Shown here one piece after another: positions 1 through 7,857 of a DNA stretch of 64,000 nt. The first letter of the stretch is position 1; each line of letters starts with the position of its first letter. The notes under the pieces were generated by a model. It was not told the DNA's origin. It saw nothing but the letters and a program-made list of their open reading frames with translations, and ran no database searches. Source of the stretch: Rhodobacteraceae bacterium F11138 (GTDB lineage Bacteria > Pseudomonadota > Alphaproteobacteria > Rhodobacterales > Rhodobacteraceae); assembly GCA_016521575.1 (NCBI GenBank), contig JAEKDP010000001.1:477894-541893 (forward strand), in the 5' to 3' direction. The position numbers and the translations under genes are program-made.

Positions 1-537
1 GGCGACATAACCACCCGGCACGCGGATTTTCAGCCCCGATATGTCGTCGACCGTCTCGATCTTGCGGATGTTGTTGTGCAGGACACCGGGCCCATGAACG
101 AAGAGACCCAGAAGCTTCACGCCTTCGTGTTCGTCCTGCGCGCCAAGCTGGTCGGTATAGACGTTCCAGAACGCTTTGGACGCCTGGACCGCGTCATCGC
201 CGATAAAGGAAAACTGGCCGATCCGCGAACGCGCAAAGCGATCATCGGTAGTAAAGGAATGCAGGCCATACGTGATGTCGGCAATGCCGTCGGCGGCGAT
301 GTCGAAATGCGCAGGCGGCGGGCCCATCGGTTTTGCAAGCACCCGAACGGACACCCGGCCGTCGGTAACGTCGCTGATCTCACGGGCCCATGGCTTCAGC
401 GCGCCGACAACGATCGGATGCCGGGGCGGCAACCAGCTGGACATGACCAGCGTGGTGTCTGTCAGCGCCGCTGTCGCGGTCATCGTCAGACCAAGCGCGG
501 CGCCTGCAAGCAGCTGTGCGAAGTTGGTGAATTTCAT
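1..537 (-). CDS. TRAP transporter substrate-binding protein (DctP family), 3' part missing
   Basis: The reading frame runs leftwards from the ATG at 537 off the edge of the window, giving 179 codons with no stop. A strong AGGAGGAGC ribosome site lies just upstream (541-549). Residues 1-24 form a signal peptide (MKFTNFAQLL, then an Ala/Leu-rich core). The mature start reads LTDTTLVMSSWLPPRHPIV, as in DctP-type periplasmic binding proteins, and later comes VDDISGLKIRVPGG, the conserved segment that includes the carboxylate-binding Arg of this family. It should capture an organic acid in the periplasm for a DctQM permease, presumably encoded to the left of the window. It is divergent from a MarR gene that may control it (inference). 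The ligand cannot be read from the sequence. Confidence 0.85.
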   Translation of the reverse strand, partial: MKFTNFAQLLAGAALGLTMTATAALTDTTLVMSSWLPPRHPIVVGALKPWAREISDVTDGRVSVRVLAKPMGPPPAHFDIAADGIADITYGLHSFTTDDRFARSRIGQFSFIGDDAVQASKAFWNVYTDQLGAQDEHEGVKLLGLFVHGPGVLHNNIRKIETVDDISGLKIRVPGGYVA

Positions 538-905
538 GGTGCTCCTCCTTTGGAATGTCGTCGTGTCGTCGGTTTTGCATGTCGCGGTTTCGCGTCGGGG
601 CCGGGTCCCGGACGAGAACCGGCAATACGGCGCTGAATGCGTGCGCCTGTTGCAGCCTCACACAGTGCCCAGCGATGAATTGGCTGGGTTCGCGATCACA
701 GTCCGGCGTATGCAGTGCCGGCTGTCAGGTCGCGGAAATCTCGATGAATGTGGCCCCCCTCCCGAAGCGCCGTGTTCACATTGTCTGTGCTGGCCGAACG
801 CCAGATACGCTATCCGTTACATTTGAAACTATTTTGTTATCGTTGCATCTGTAATGGAAGTCAATATCATTTCATATGAAACAATATGCCCGCGGAGCTA
901 TCGAC
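538..905. promoter_or_regulatory. Divergent control region with 12-bp palindrome and TGAAAC repeats
   Basis: This gap separates the leftward TRAP gene from the rightward MarR gene. The right half (about 810-885) is AT-rich, unlike its surroundings. It holds a perfect palindrome TTTCATATGAAA at 870-881 and a related half-site TTTGAAAC at 822-829. The palindrome overlaps an alternative ATG (876) and lies 24 bp before the chosen MarR start, a typical place for an autoregulatory operator. That the MarR protein binds here is inference. Confidence 0.5.
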
Positions 906-1394
906 ATGATTTCATTCGATCTATCGAGCTTTCTACCCTATAGGCTTGCAGTGTTGTCCGAGCGAATCAGCAAGTGTCTTTCGCTTGAATATGCGCGCAG
1001 CCACGGGATTTCGGTGGCGGAATGGCGGGTGTTGGTGCATCTGGCGCACGGTAGGGAAGTGTCGGTGCGCGATATCCACAATTGTGTGAACCTGGAAAAG
1101 CCGCGCGTCAGCCGGGCCGTGACAGGGCTTGAGAAAGCCGGGCTGGCGCGAAAGGGAACCAGCAAGGCGGACAGCCGCCTTGTCGCGATTTCGTTGACGG
1201 AACAGGGCCGCGCGGTTTTGGGCGAAATTCTTCCATCGGCTTTGGAGTTCGAAGCGAAGCTGCTGGATGCGCTTTCCGCGCAGGAACTGGAAAGGTTCTA
1301 TGAGATCGCGGAAAAGCTGCACGCTGTGCTGGACAACGATCCGACAGCGCCCCGGCGGTCGGTTATGGACAGGTCCGCAACCCGTTCCGCCTGA
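906..1394 (+). CDS. MarR family transcriptional regulator
   Basis: A small winged-helix regulator (162 aa from 906). The start at 906 is chosen because GGAG at 894-897 lies 8 bp upstream; the in-frame ATG at 876 sits inside a palindrome and has no well-placed ribosome site. The N-terminal helix reads FLPYRLAVLSERISK. The DNA-binding core follows (ISVAEWRVLVHLAHG, then VNLEKPRVSRAVTGLEKAGL), and the wing carries KADSRLVAISLTEQG, the MarR signature with D-x-R. Such proteins usually repress nearby catabolic or efflux genes and release DNA on binding a small phenolic or acyl ligand. It is divergent from the TRAP gene and convergent with a second MarR gene 31 bp away. The ligand is unknown. Confidence 0.9.
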   Translation: MISFDLSSFLPYRLAVLSERISKCLSLEYARSHGISVAEWRVLVHLAHGREVSVRDIHNCVNLEKPRVSRAVTGLEKAGLARKGTSKADSRLVAISLTEQGRAVLGEILPSALEFEAKLLDALSAQELERFYEIAEKLHAVLDNDPTAPRRSVMDRSATRSA

Positions 1395-1425
1395 TCCCCG
1401 GCTCTCGACACCGGCGGGAATGATT

Positions 1426-1881
1426 TCACCCGGCGTTTCGATCGTTGCCTTGCTTGATCCGTGTCATCGCGGACTGCAGGGCCTCTAACCCCTGTACCAA
1501 CGCGTCGACATCTGTGGGCGCCATTTCATCCAGAATCCGCTTGGCCCGCTTTTCCACCGCCGGCTGTACCTTTGCAAACAAAGCGCGGCCTTTCCTGGTG
1601 CATCGGTAGATCCGCAGGCGACGGTCATTGTCGTCAACTTTGCGGGTAATAAGCCCTTTTTCCTCCAGCCGCTGCGACGCCCGGGTGACCTGTACCTTGT
1701 CAAGCGTAGTGCGCCGCGCAAGCTCGGGTGACGTCACCGCGTCTTCGTCAGCCAGCAGGAGCAAGAGCCGCCATTCTTCGCGGCCAAGGCCGAAATCGCG
1801 ACCATAGACCTGGGTGAGGTTGCGCGAAAACGCCTCGGCGACGACCGCCAGCTGGTAGGGAAAATGGGTTTCAAGCTTCAT
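1426..1881 (-). CDS. MarR family transcriptional regulator (second copy)
   Basis: A 151-aa MarR protein transcribed leftwards, tail to tail with the previous one. It starts with FPYQLAVVAEAFSRNLTQVYG, then the recognition region (LARRTTLDKVQVTRASQRLEEKGLI, of which VTRASQRL is the recognition helix) and the wing with D-x-RRLRIYRCTRKGR. GGGGAGAG lies just before the ATG at 1881. The N-terminal PYxLAV motif is shared with the neighbouring MarR, suggesting related proteins from one subfamily, though the rest differs a lot. It probably controls itself or the porin gene upstream on the same strand; neither is proven. Confidence 0.9.
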   Translation of the reverse strand: MKLETHFPYQLAVVAEAFSRNLTQVYGRDFGLGREEWRLLLLLADEDAVTSPELARRTTLDKVQVTRASQRLEEKGLITRKVDDNDRRLRIYRCTRKGRALFAKVQPAVEKRAKRILDEMAPTDVDALVQGLEALQSAMTRIKQGNDRNAG

Positions 1882-1912
1882 ATGCGCCTCTCTCCCCAGA
1901 TTTAGACCGAAT

Positions 1913-1923
1913 TAGTTTCAACT
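1913..1923 (-). promoter_or_regulatory. Putative MarR operator half-site (TTGAAACTA)
   Basis: Read on the minus strand, TTGAAACTA lies about 32 bp before the second MarR start, within the imperfect palindrome AGTTGAAACT (1914-1923). The same nine bases occur at 823-831 on the plus strand before the first MarR gene. Shared sites before both regulators suggest related binding specificities (inference). Confidence 0.35.
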
Positions 1924-2086
1924 GCAACGGTGTGGGGCGCAAGCGCCGTGCGGGCATGATTTATCCTTGGCTCATGCACTGTTCGACATGCTCAAAGGGA
2001 GTGCTGGAAAACGCCGTGCTGTTCGGGACGCGCACCGATTCGGGGCAACGGCCGCATTGTCACAGCCCGGGGCGTCCAGCGCCAGA

Positions 2087-3199
2087 TCAGAATGTCCAGC
2101 GTGCCCCGAAGAGAACGGCATCCACATCCTGATAGGTCGTGGCGACGCCGGAATAGGCATAATTGCGATAGCTCAGATAGGCTTCCAGATGCAGGCTCTC
2201 GATGTGCTGGACAGCCTGGATCCCCCAGGCATCCGAGTCCGTGCCGTCCCGAAGAAAATCCGTTCCGCGATAGATGTCGGCCGAGATCGCGCTTGGACCG
2301 ATGTCAAAGATCTGACCGATCCAGCCGAACTTGGCATAAACATATTCAGACGACGCCAGCGTATTCTCACCGGCCGCAACACTCAGGTTGAGCCCCGTCG
2401 GCTTGTGAAGCAACGAGGCGGATCCGAACAGATGCTCTTCATCCAGCCCATTTTCCGGCTGAAACCAGCTATATCCAAGTCCGGCGCTGAACGAGATATC
2501 ATTGGCTTCGTACCCATATCGCGCTGCAATATCGTAGTAATTCGCGTCGATTGCCGTCGCCAGAACGTCCTGGCCATAGGCCGCGGACACCTTGAATCCC
2601 GAGAACTCCGGGGTGTCGTATCGGATACGCATGCGCCGTCCTGCGTCGAAATTCCTGAATACGGCACCGACGGGTACTGTGCTCAGCCGATTGTTGACCC
2701 GGAACAGATGCGCACCTGCCGCGTCCGCGAGCGCCGAGTACCCGGCGATGCTGGTGCCCGACTTGTCGAACTCAGCAATCCCATCGGCGGCCATGCTACC
2801 CTGGCCCGTCCAGATCGTACCGAAATTGCCGGAATAGATGATTTCCAGCTTCCGAATATCCGTTCGCTGCCAATCGAGATAGGATGGGTTGGCGATCTGG
2901 TTTGTTTCCGCCGTTGCGAGAATGCCCAATGCCGTTTCAAAATTGAAACGCAAGCTGTTGCCGCCGGCAGGCGAGTCGATCCAAAGCCCGATCCGGGATG
3001 TCGAATTGGTGTTGTTTACGAACTCATTGTACGTCTCGGTGCCGTCGTCGACACCTTGATAGGTCATGTTGAGCTGACCGTAGAACGTCGTGGTCCAGCC
3101 GTTGGGATTGGTGAAGACCAGGTTCTCGTCCTCGGCGGCAACCGGGGCCGCACCGGATATCACCACAGCGGTGATGGCGATCAATACAGTTCTAGTCAC
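2087..3199 (-). CDS. Outer-membrane porin
   Basis: A 370-aa beta-barrel protein starting at a GTG codon (3199) with AGGAGG about 8 bp upstream. The signal peptide is MTRTVLIAITAVVISGAAPVAA, followed by alternating hydrophobic/polar strands such as TTTFYGQLNMTYQG and NSLRFNFETALG. It ends in GARWTF, the C-terminal aromatic signal used by the BAM machinery. It has the length and style of alphaproteobacterial general-diffusion porins, with strand-turn repeats and no plug domain. It should form a trimeric pore for small solutes. It is monocistronic and followed downstream by the second MarR gene, which is in the same orientation. Substrate preference cannot be read. Confidence 0.8.
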   Translation of the reverse strand: MTRTVLIAITAVVISGAAPVAAEDENLVFTNPNGWTTTFYGQLNMTYQGVDDGTETYNEFVNNTNSTSRIGLWIDSPAGGNSLRFNFETALGILATAETNQIANPSYLDWQRTDIRKLEIIYSGNFGTIWTGQGSMAADGIAEFDKSGTSIAGYSALADAAGAHLFRVNNRLSTVPVGAVFRNFDAGRRMRIRYDTPEFSGFKVSAAYGQDVLATAIDANYYDIAARYGYEANDISFSAGLGYSWFQPENGLDEEHLFGSASLLHKPTGLNLSVAAGENTLASSEYVYAKFGWIGQIFDIGPSAISADIYRGTDFLRDGTDSDAWGIQAVQHIESLHLEAYLSYRNYAYSGVATTYQDVDAVLFGARWTF

Positions 3200-3668
3200 G
3201 TCAAAGACCTCCTCAGCCCGAAGTCAGTACCCCCTGCGCGTTACGGTCGGGGAGTGCAAGCGCCATGTCGCAATCGTGCAAGTTGTCCATCTTATACAAT
3301 CTGAGAGCGGTATAGGCCATACAATGCGAACCGGCCAGTATTCACGGTTCGTGTGCGCGCGGATTGTTGATGCCATAGAACAGAAGGCACCGCACATTTC
3401 TGCGGCAAGAGGCTGGCGACCCCGTCACGCTGCCCTCAAACGAGAACTTTTTTCATGCCTTTGGGCGTTACGGCAGTCGCCGCGAAGCCCGGGATGCGCC
3501 CTGCAATCGGCGTCAAGAACCACCGGGGTGGTGATCTATGCCACAGGATATTTACAATCCGCGTCTTCGCCCTCGCTCGGCGGACCAACGGGACGCGCGG
3601 ATGTGGTAGGCAAGCCTGAGCACTATCGATTCGAAGCGGTGCGCGCAGAGAAAGTGCTGGAACATACC
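3200..3668. other. Intergenic region between porin and antiporter
   Basis: About 470 bp between two divergent genes, so it must hold both promoters. The ribosome site of the porin is at its left edge. The stretch around 3285-3330 is locally AT-rich with TATACAAT and CATACAAT, plausible -10-like elements. An open frame continues through it into the antiporter, but its codons do not look coding and no start in it has a ribosome site. I see no RNA gene or repeat. Confidence 0.4.
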
Positions 3669-4874
3669 ATGGAACACTATCTCGTTTACATCGCCCTTGC
3701 GCTGCTTCTGTTCTGCCTGTTCTCGGCCAGGATCGGTGCGCTTGGCGTTACCATGCCCATGGCCTGTCTCGGGCTTGGTGTGATCGTCGGGATCGGCGGC
3801 CCGGTGTTGACACCGGAGGCGACAACCACCTTTCATCATCTGGCCGAGGTCACGTTGGCGCTGCTTCTTTTCGCGGATGCGACCACACTGCACCGCAAGC
3901 AACTGACCTGCATCGGCCAGCGGACACGGCGCATGTTGCTTGTCGGTCTGCCCTTGTGCATCCTGTTCGGCACGCTCATCAATTTCGTGCTGCTGCCCGG
4001 CTGGCCGATCTGGGAAACCTGCCTGCTGGCGGCCCTGCTGTCGCCGACCGATGCGGCGTTGGGGCAATCCATACGATCCAACGAACGCATTCCGCAGGTC
4101 TTTCGCGATGCGATGAATGCCGAAAGCGGGTTGAATGATGGTCTTGCGTTGCCGTTCGTTATCTTTTTCGCAGGTCTCGCGGTGGGAGACGCCGACCCGA
4201 CGCTGGGCGATGGCGGGTTGCTGAAGCTGGTTGCGGTTCAGATCGGCGTCGGCGCCGCGGTCGGCCTTCTCGGCGGCTATGCGTCGGGCAAGCTGCGCAA
4301 TTTCGTGATCGAGAGAGAGCTGATGGACAAGGAGTTGGGCCAGGTCGCGATGCTGGTTCTTGTCGGCTTCATCTTCTTCGCGGCAGAGCATTTTGGCGGC
4401 AACGCCTTTGTCGCGGTCTTTGTGTCCGGGATCGCCTATACCAATGCGGCAAAGGCATCGGCCCTTCCCGCGCAGCATTTCCTTGAAGGGGACGGGCAGT
4501 TCCTGGCGATGCTCAGCTTTTTCTTTATCGGGGCGCTCTTTGTGCCCGAGGCGCTGACCTTCCTGACGCCAACCGGCTTCGCCATCGTTGTCTCGTCCTT
4601 GGTGCTGGTGCGCCCGGTCGCGATCTGGCTGTCGCTGATCGGAACGCCGACACAGGCCAACGAGCGGCTGTTCTATGGCTGGTTCGGGCCGCGCGGTCTG
4701 GCGACAGCGCTCTTCGCGGTTTTTGTGGCGATGGATTTCAAGGGCGTGGAACACATCAACGAGATCGTCGTGATCGCGATCACCGCTGTGGTGGTTTCCG
4801 CGTTCGCACATGGAATTTCCGCCAGATACGCGTCCCAGATTTTTCGTTTCGGGCGCAGCGAAGCAGAGGAATGA
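3669..4874 (+). CDS. Cation:proton antiporter (CPA1 family)
   Basis: A 401-aa integral membrane protein beginning at the ATG at 3669 (MEHYLVYIALALLL); the open frame extends 579 bases further upstream but that part has no membrane or coding character. About 11-12 hydrophobic segments are visible. The family core is present: LLSPTDAALGQ (the P-T-D motif, where D is the ion-binding Asp), then NAESGLNDGLALP with the paired N-D, and WFGPRGLATALFAVF near the C-terminus, where the Arg is conserved in Na+/H+ exchangers. It would exchange Na+ or K+ for protons across the inner membrane for pH and salt balance. It has no regulatory domain after the transport core. Ion specificity is not readable. Confidence 0.85.
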   Translation: MEHYLVYIALALLLFCLFSARIGALGVTMPMACLGLGVIVGIGGPVLTPEATTTFHHLAEVTLALLLFADATTLHRKQLTCIGQRTRRMLLVGLPLCILFGTLINFVLLPGWPIWETCLLAALLSPTDAALGQSIRSNERIPQVFRDAMNAESGLNDGLALPFVIFFAGLAVGDADPTLGDGGLLKLVAVQIGVGAAVGLLGGYASGKLRNFVIERELMDKELGQVAMLVLVGFIFFAAEHFGGNAFVAVFVSGIAYTNAAKASALPAQHFLEGDGQFLAMLSFFFIGALFVPEALTFLTPTGFAIVVSSLVLVRPVAIWLSLIGTPTQANERLFYGWFGPRGLATALFAVFVAMDFKGVEHINEIVVIAITAVVVSAFAHGISARYASQIFRFGRSEAEE

Positions 4875-5211
4875 CGGTACCGGTGGGTATCGCAAGGGCG
4901 GCGCCTTCTTGTTGTTGGAAGCGTTGAATTCAGGGACTTGGGCACGCGTGGGGACCGAGACCGCTACATCAGGGATCCGATCTTCGCGTCCGGCAGCGCC
5001 TCTTGGCCCACACAACTCAGAAACCGGCGGTTCCGCCTGAGGCGCTAAAGGCGGGCGACGGCAGAACCCGATCAAGCGCGGCCCGCTGCTTTGCGGGTAT
5101 CGACGCAGGTTCCCCCGCCTTCCCGCGCATGAAATTCCCCAAGCGTTTCAGACGCCGCGCCCGGTTTTTTCGCTGACCTTGCGTCAAGACGCATGCCCTG
5201 TATAGTTCCAT
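4875..5211. other. Intergenic region before the nos operon
   Basis: No convincing gene is seen between the antiporter stop and the FNR-type box at 5212. Frames open on the minus strand here are shadows of nos coding sequence that run on into it. No clear terminator hairpin with a T-run follows the antiporter. Confidence 0.4.
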
Positions 5212-5225
5212 TTGTTCTAGATCAA
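5212..5225 (+). promoter_or_regulatory. FNR/CRP-type operator of the nos operon
   Basis: TTGTTCTAGATCAA matches the FNR/DNR-type consensus TTGAT-N4-ATCAA at nine of ten conserved positions. It lies 49 bp before the first ATG of the nos operon (5261). FNR-family proteins (FnrP, NNR, DNR) activate nos genes in response to low oxygen or nitric oxide in denitrifying relatives. The motif is seen; which regulator binds it is inference, because none is encoded in this window. Confidence 0.7.
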
Positions 5226-5260
5226 GGTTCGTGCCGCGCACGGCGGCTACGTTATGGTCC

Positions 5261-5647
5261 ATGCGGTCCTTTGGCTCCATATTCGCGCTGGTTTTCATGT
5301 CGCTTTCGCTGGTTTTCGCCGGCCCCGTGTCGCGGGCCATGGCGGTGCCTGGCAGCCAGATGATGCAGCTGTGCATCGATGGCGTGGTGCAGTCTGTTTC
5401 GGTCGGGATTGACGGCCAGCCGGTGACGCCGGACGCGGACTGCGGTGCAGCGCATACCTGTTGCATGCTGGCGGCCGGGGGGCTGATTCCCGACACCCCG
5501 GCACACACGACAGTGCCTGCTTTCGAAGATCTGGCCGCCATCGCCGCTGTCGCGCCGATCTCTTTCCCTGACTATCTCTCTGCCCATCCGCGCGGACCTC
5601 CGGTTTCGCGGGTTGGGTGGATGCACCAGACGGACATCCTCTCATGA
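5261..5647 (+). CDS. nosC: NosC-like small exported protein, first gene of the nos operon
   Basis: A 128-aa protein with a signal peptide (MRSFGSIFALVFMSLSLVFA) and a short Cys-rich patch, ADCGAAHTCCMLAAG, about residues 63-77. The ATG at 5261 is chosen because the signal sequence starts there; a GTG at 5231 is an alternative, and neither has a strong ribosome site. Its stop codon overlaps the nosR start (ATGA at 5644-5647), so the two are translationally coupled. Paracoccus nos clusters begin with an uncharacterised gene called nosC in the same place; I assign the name from position and the Cys motif, not from an alignment. The cysteines could bind copper or a haem-free metal site, but this is a guess. 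A general DUF2946-like small protein is the other possibility. Confidence 0.55.
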   Translation: MRSFGSIFALVFMSLSLVFAGPVSRAMAVPGSQMMQLCIDGVVQSVSVGIDGQPVTPDADCGAAHTCCMLAAGGLIPDTPAHTTVPAFEDLAAIAAVAPISFPDYLSAHPRGPPVSRVGWMHQTDILS

Positions 5648-7845
5648 TCCAATTCCGCTCGCTTCTCTGGGCTGTCCTGCTTTGTTTCGGAACGCTCCTG
5701 TCCGCGCAAAGCACGCCGGGACAATACGAAATTACACGTCTTTTGCCGAAGATTTCGGCATCCGAGCTGGTCGAGGGCGCGACCGACTTTGGCCCGATGC
5801 ACAGCGATCTGCCCGTCGTCCAGGTGTTGCGCGACCAGGAGCGGATCGGTTGGGCCTTCATCACGTCGGATTTCGTTTCGACCACCGGCTATTCCGGCAA
5901 GCCGATTCACACGATGGTTGCCGTAGACGATGCGGCACAGGTGATAGGTGTCGAACTTGTCAAACATTCTGAACCGATTGTCCTGATCGGGATACCCGAT
6001 TCCAAGGTCAAGGCGCTGGTCGCGGACTACCGCGGGCTCGACCTTGTGGCAGAGGCGGAATCCGGCGGAACGACGCACGAACTGGATATTATATCGGGCG
6101 CGACGGTGACGATCATGGTGATCGACGATTCCATCGTGCGCGCCGGGCTCAAGGTCGCGCGGCAACTGGGGCTGGGTGGTCTGGCCGTAGAGGTTGAAAC
6201 CGGACCCCGGTTTGAAATCGACCCGGACGCGCAGGCCGCGCAGGACTGGATGACGCTGGAGGGCGACGGCACATTGCGGCGGCTGTCGCTGGACGTGGGG
6301 CAGGTCAACGCCGCTTTTGCCGCGATGGATGATCCCCGCGCTGTCAAACGCGCGCTGACCGAAGCGCCAGAGACAACCTTTATCGAAATGCAGACCGCGC
6401 TGGTGTCGCATCCCGCGATTGCCCGGGCGCTGCTGGGCGAGGCCCCGGCCCAGAACCTTGCGGCCTGGTTGAAAGAGGGCGAACACGCCATCGCGATCTT
6501 TGGCCGGGGGCTGTATTCCTTCAAGGGGTCGGGCTATGTGCGCGGCGGCATCTTTGATCGGATCGTGCTGATCCAGGACGACGTTTCGGTACGGTTCCGG
6601 GATCGGATGCACCAGCGAATCAACGGCATCGCCGCGCAAGGCGCACCCGAATTCAACGAGGCGGATCTGTTCAAGATCCCCGCCGATGCCGGGTTCGACC
6701 CGACCGAACCCTTCCGTATCCAGCTTTTGGTGCAGCGCGAAGTGGGCGCGATCGAGAAGATCTTCACCACCTTCGATCTGGGCTATCAATTGCCCGACCA
6801 GTATCTGCAACCTGTTGCGCCTCCGCCCGCTGTCGAGGTGCCCGCCGCGGTAAGCAAGGTGACGACGCAAAGCGAAAGCCAGGCCCATCAGGCGCTCTGG
6901 AAACGAATCTGGGCGGACAAGACTGTCGAGATCGTGGTGGTTGGCGCGATGCTGTTCCTGCTGACGGTGGTGTTTTTCTTCCAGGGCATCGCCACCCGGA
7001 ATGAACGCGCCTTCTTCTGGTTCCGCATGACTTTCCTGACCGTCGTGCTGCTGTATCTGGGTTGGTATGCGAATGCGCAGCTGTCGGTCGTCAATCTGAT
7101 CGCGCTGTTCAATTCGTTGACGACGGGGTTCAGCTGGCAGGCCTTCTTGCTTGATCCGCTGACGTTCATCCTGTGGTTTGCCGTGGCTGCCGCGCTGCTG
7201 TTCTGGGGGCGAGGGGCCTATTGCGGCTGGCTGTGCCCCTTCGGTGCGCTGCAGGAGTTGACCAATCGCATCGCGCGCGCGCTGCACATCCCGCAATGGA
7301 CGCTGCCCTGGGGCCTGCATGAACGTCTCTGGCCGGTGAAGTACATGATTTTCCTGGGGCTTTTCGGTGTCTCACTGGTCAGTGTCGAACAGGCCGAGAT
7401 CCTGGCCGAGGCCGAACCGTTCAAGACCGCTATCATCCTGAATTTCGTGCGCGCCTGGCCATTCGTTGCGTATGCAGCAGCGTTGATCATCGCCGGGTTG
7501 TTCGTTGAGCGGTTCTTCTGTCGCTACCTGTGTCCGCTCGGGGCGGCGCTGGCGATCCCTGCGCGGCTGCGCATGTTCGACTGGCTCAAGCGATACCGCG
7601 AATGCGGCAACCCGTGCCAGACCTGCGCGCATCAATGCCCGGTGCAGGCGATCCACCCCACCGGCGAGATCAACCCGAACGAATGCATCAACTGTCTGCA
7701 TTGCCAGGTGCTTTATCAATCCACGTCGCAATGCCCGGTCGTCATCAAGAAGATGAAACGCCGGGCGCGGGACGCGGCCGCCTCGGGTCCGGAACGATTT
7801 ATCACCGGGCATCCAAACCAACCAAAACCCAAGTTGACCAACTGA
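5644..7845 (+). CDS. nosR: NosR, membrane flavo-iron-sulfur regulator/electron donor of N2O reduction
   Basis: A 733-aa membrane protein. A signal segment (residues 1-21) leads to a periplasmic FMN-binding domain holding DIISGATVT (about 148-156), where a Thr carries covalent FMN in this family. Then come membrane helices, two CxxxCP motifs (CGWLCPFG and CRYLCPLG) and a C-terminal polyferredoxin part (CGNPCQTCAHQCP, then CINCLHCQ...QCP). This is the full NosR architecture and near the usual length of about 700-740 residues. NosR passes electrons from the quinol pool towards NosZ and is needed for nos expression in pseudomonads. It overlaps the preceding gene by 4 nt and ends 12 nt before nosZ. 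Confidence 0.95.
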   Translation: MIQFRSLLWAVLLCFGTLLSAQSTPGQYEITRLLPKISASELVEGATDFGPMHSDLPVVQVLRDQERIGWAFITSDFVSTTGYSGKPIHTMVAVDDAAQVIGVELVKHSEPIVLIGIPDSKVKALVADYRGLDLVAEAESGGTTHELDIISGATVTIMVIDDSIVRAGLKVARQLGLGGLAVEVETGPRFEIDPDAQAAQDWMTLEGDGTLRRLSLDVGQVNAAFAAMDDPRAVKRALTEAPETTFIEMQTALVSHPAIARALLGEAPAQNLAAWLKEGEHAIAIFGRGLYSFKGSGYVRGGIFDRIVLIQDDVSVRFRDRMHQRINGIAAQGAPEFNEADLFKIPADAGFDPTEPFRIQLLVQREVGAIEKIFTTFDLGYQLPDQYLQPVAPPPAVEVPAAVSKVTTQSESQAHQALWKRIWADKTVEIVVVGAMLFLLTVVFFFQGIATRNERAFFWFRMTFLTVVLLYLGWYANAQLSVVNLIALFNSLTTGFSWQAFLLDPLTFILWFAVAAALLFWGRGAYCGWLCPFGALQELTNRIARALHIPQWTLPWGLHERLWPVKYMIFLGLFGVSLVSVEQAEILAEAEPFKTAIILNFVRAWPFVAYAAALIIAGLFVERFFCRYLCPLGAALAIPARLRMFDWLKRYRECGNPCQTCAHQCPVQAIHPTGEINPNECINCLHCQVLYQSTSQCPVVIKKMKRRARDAAASGPERFITGHPNQPKPKLTN

Positions 7846-7857
7846 AAGGATATTTTC

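Noticed and set aside
1967-3304. 445-codon plus-strand frame antisense to the porin
   Set aside because: Porin has signal peptide, strong ribosome site and C-terminal Phe; the plus frame has none.
3090-3668. N-terminal extension of the antiporter
   Set aside because: No membrane or coding character, overlaps the porin, and the ATG at 3669 begins the first helix.
5572-7320. 582-codon minus-strand open frame under nosR
   Set aside because: Antisense to conserved NosR domains; no coding character.
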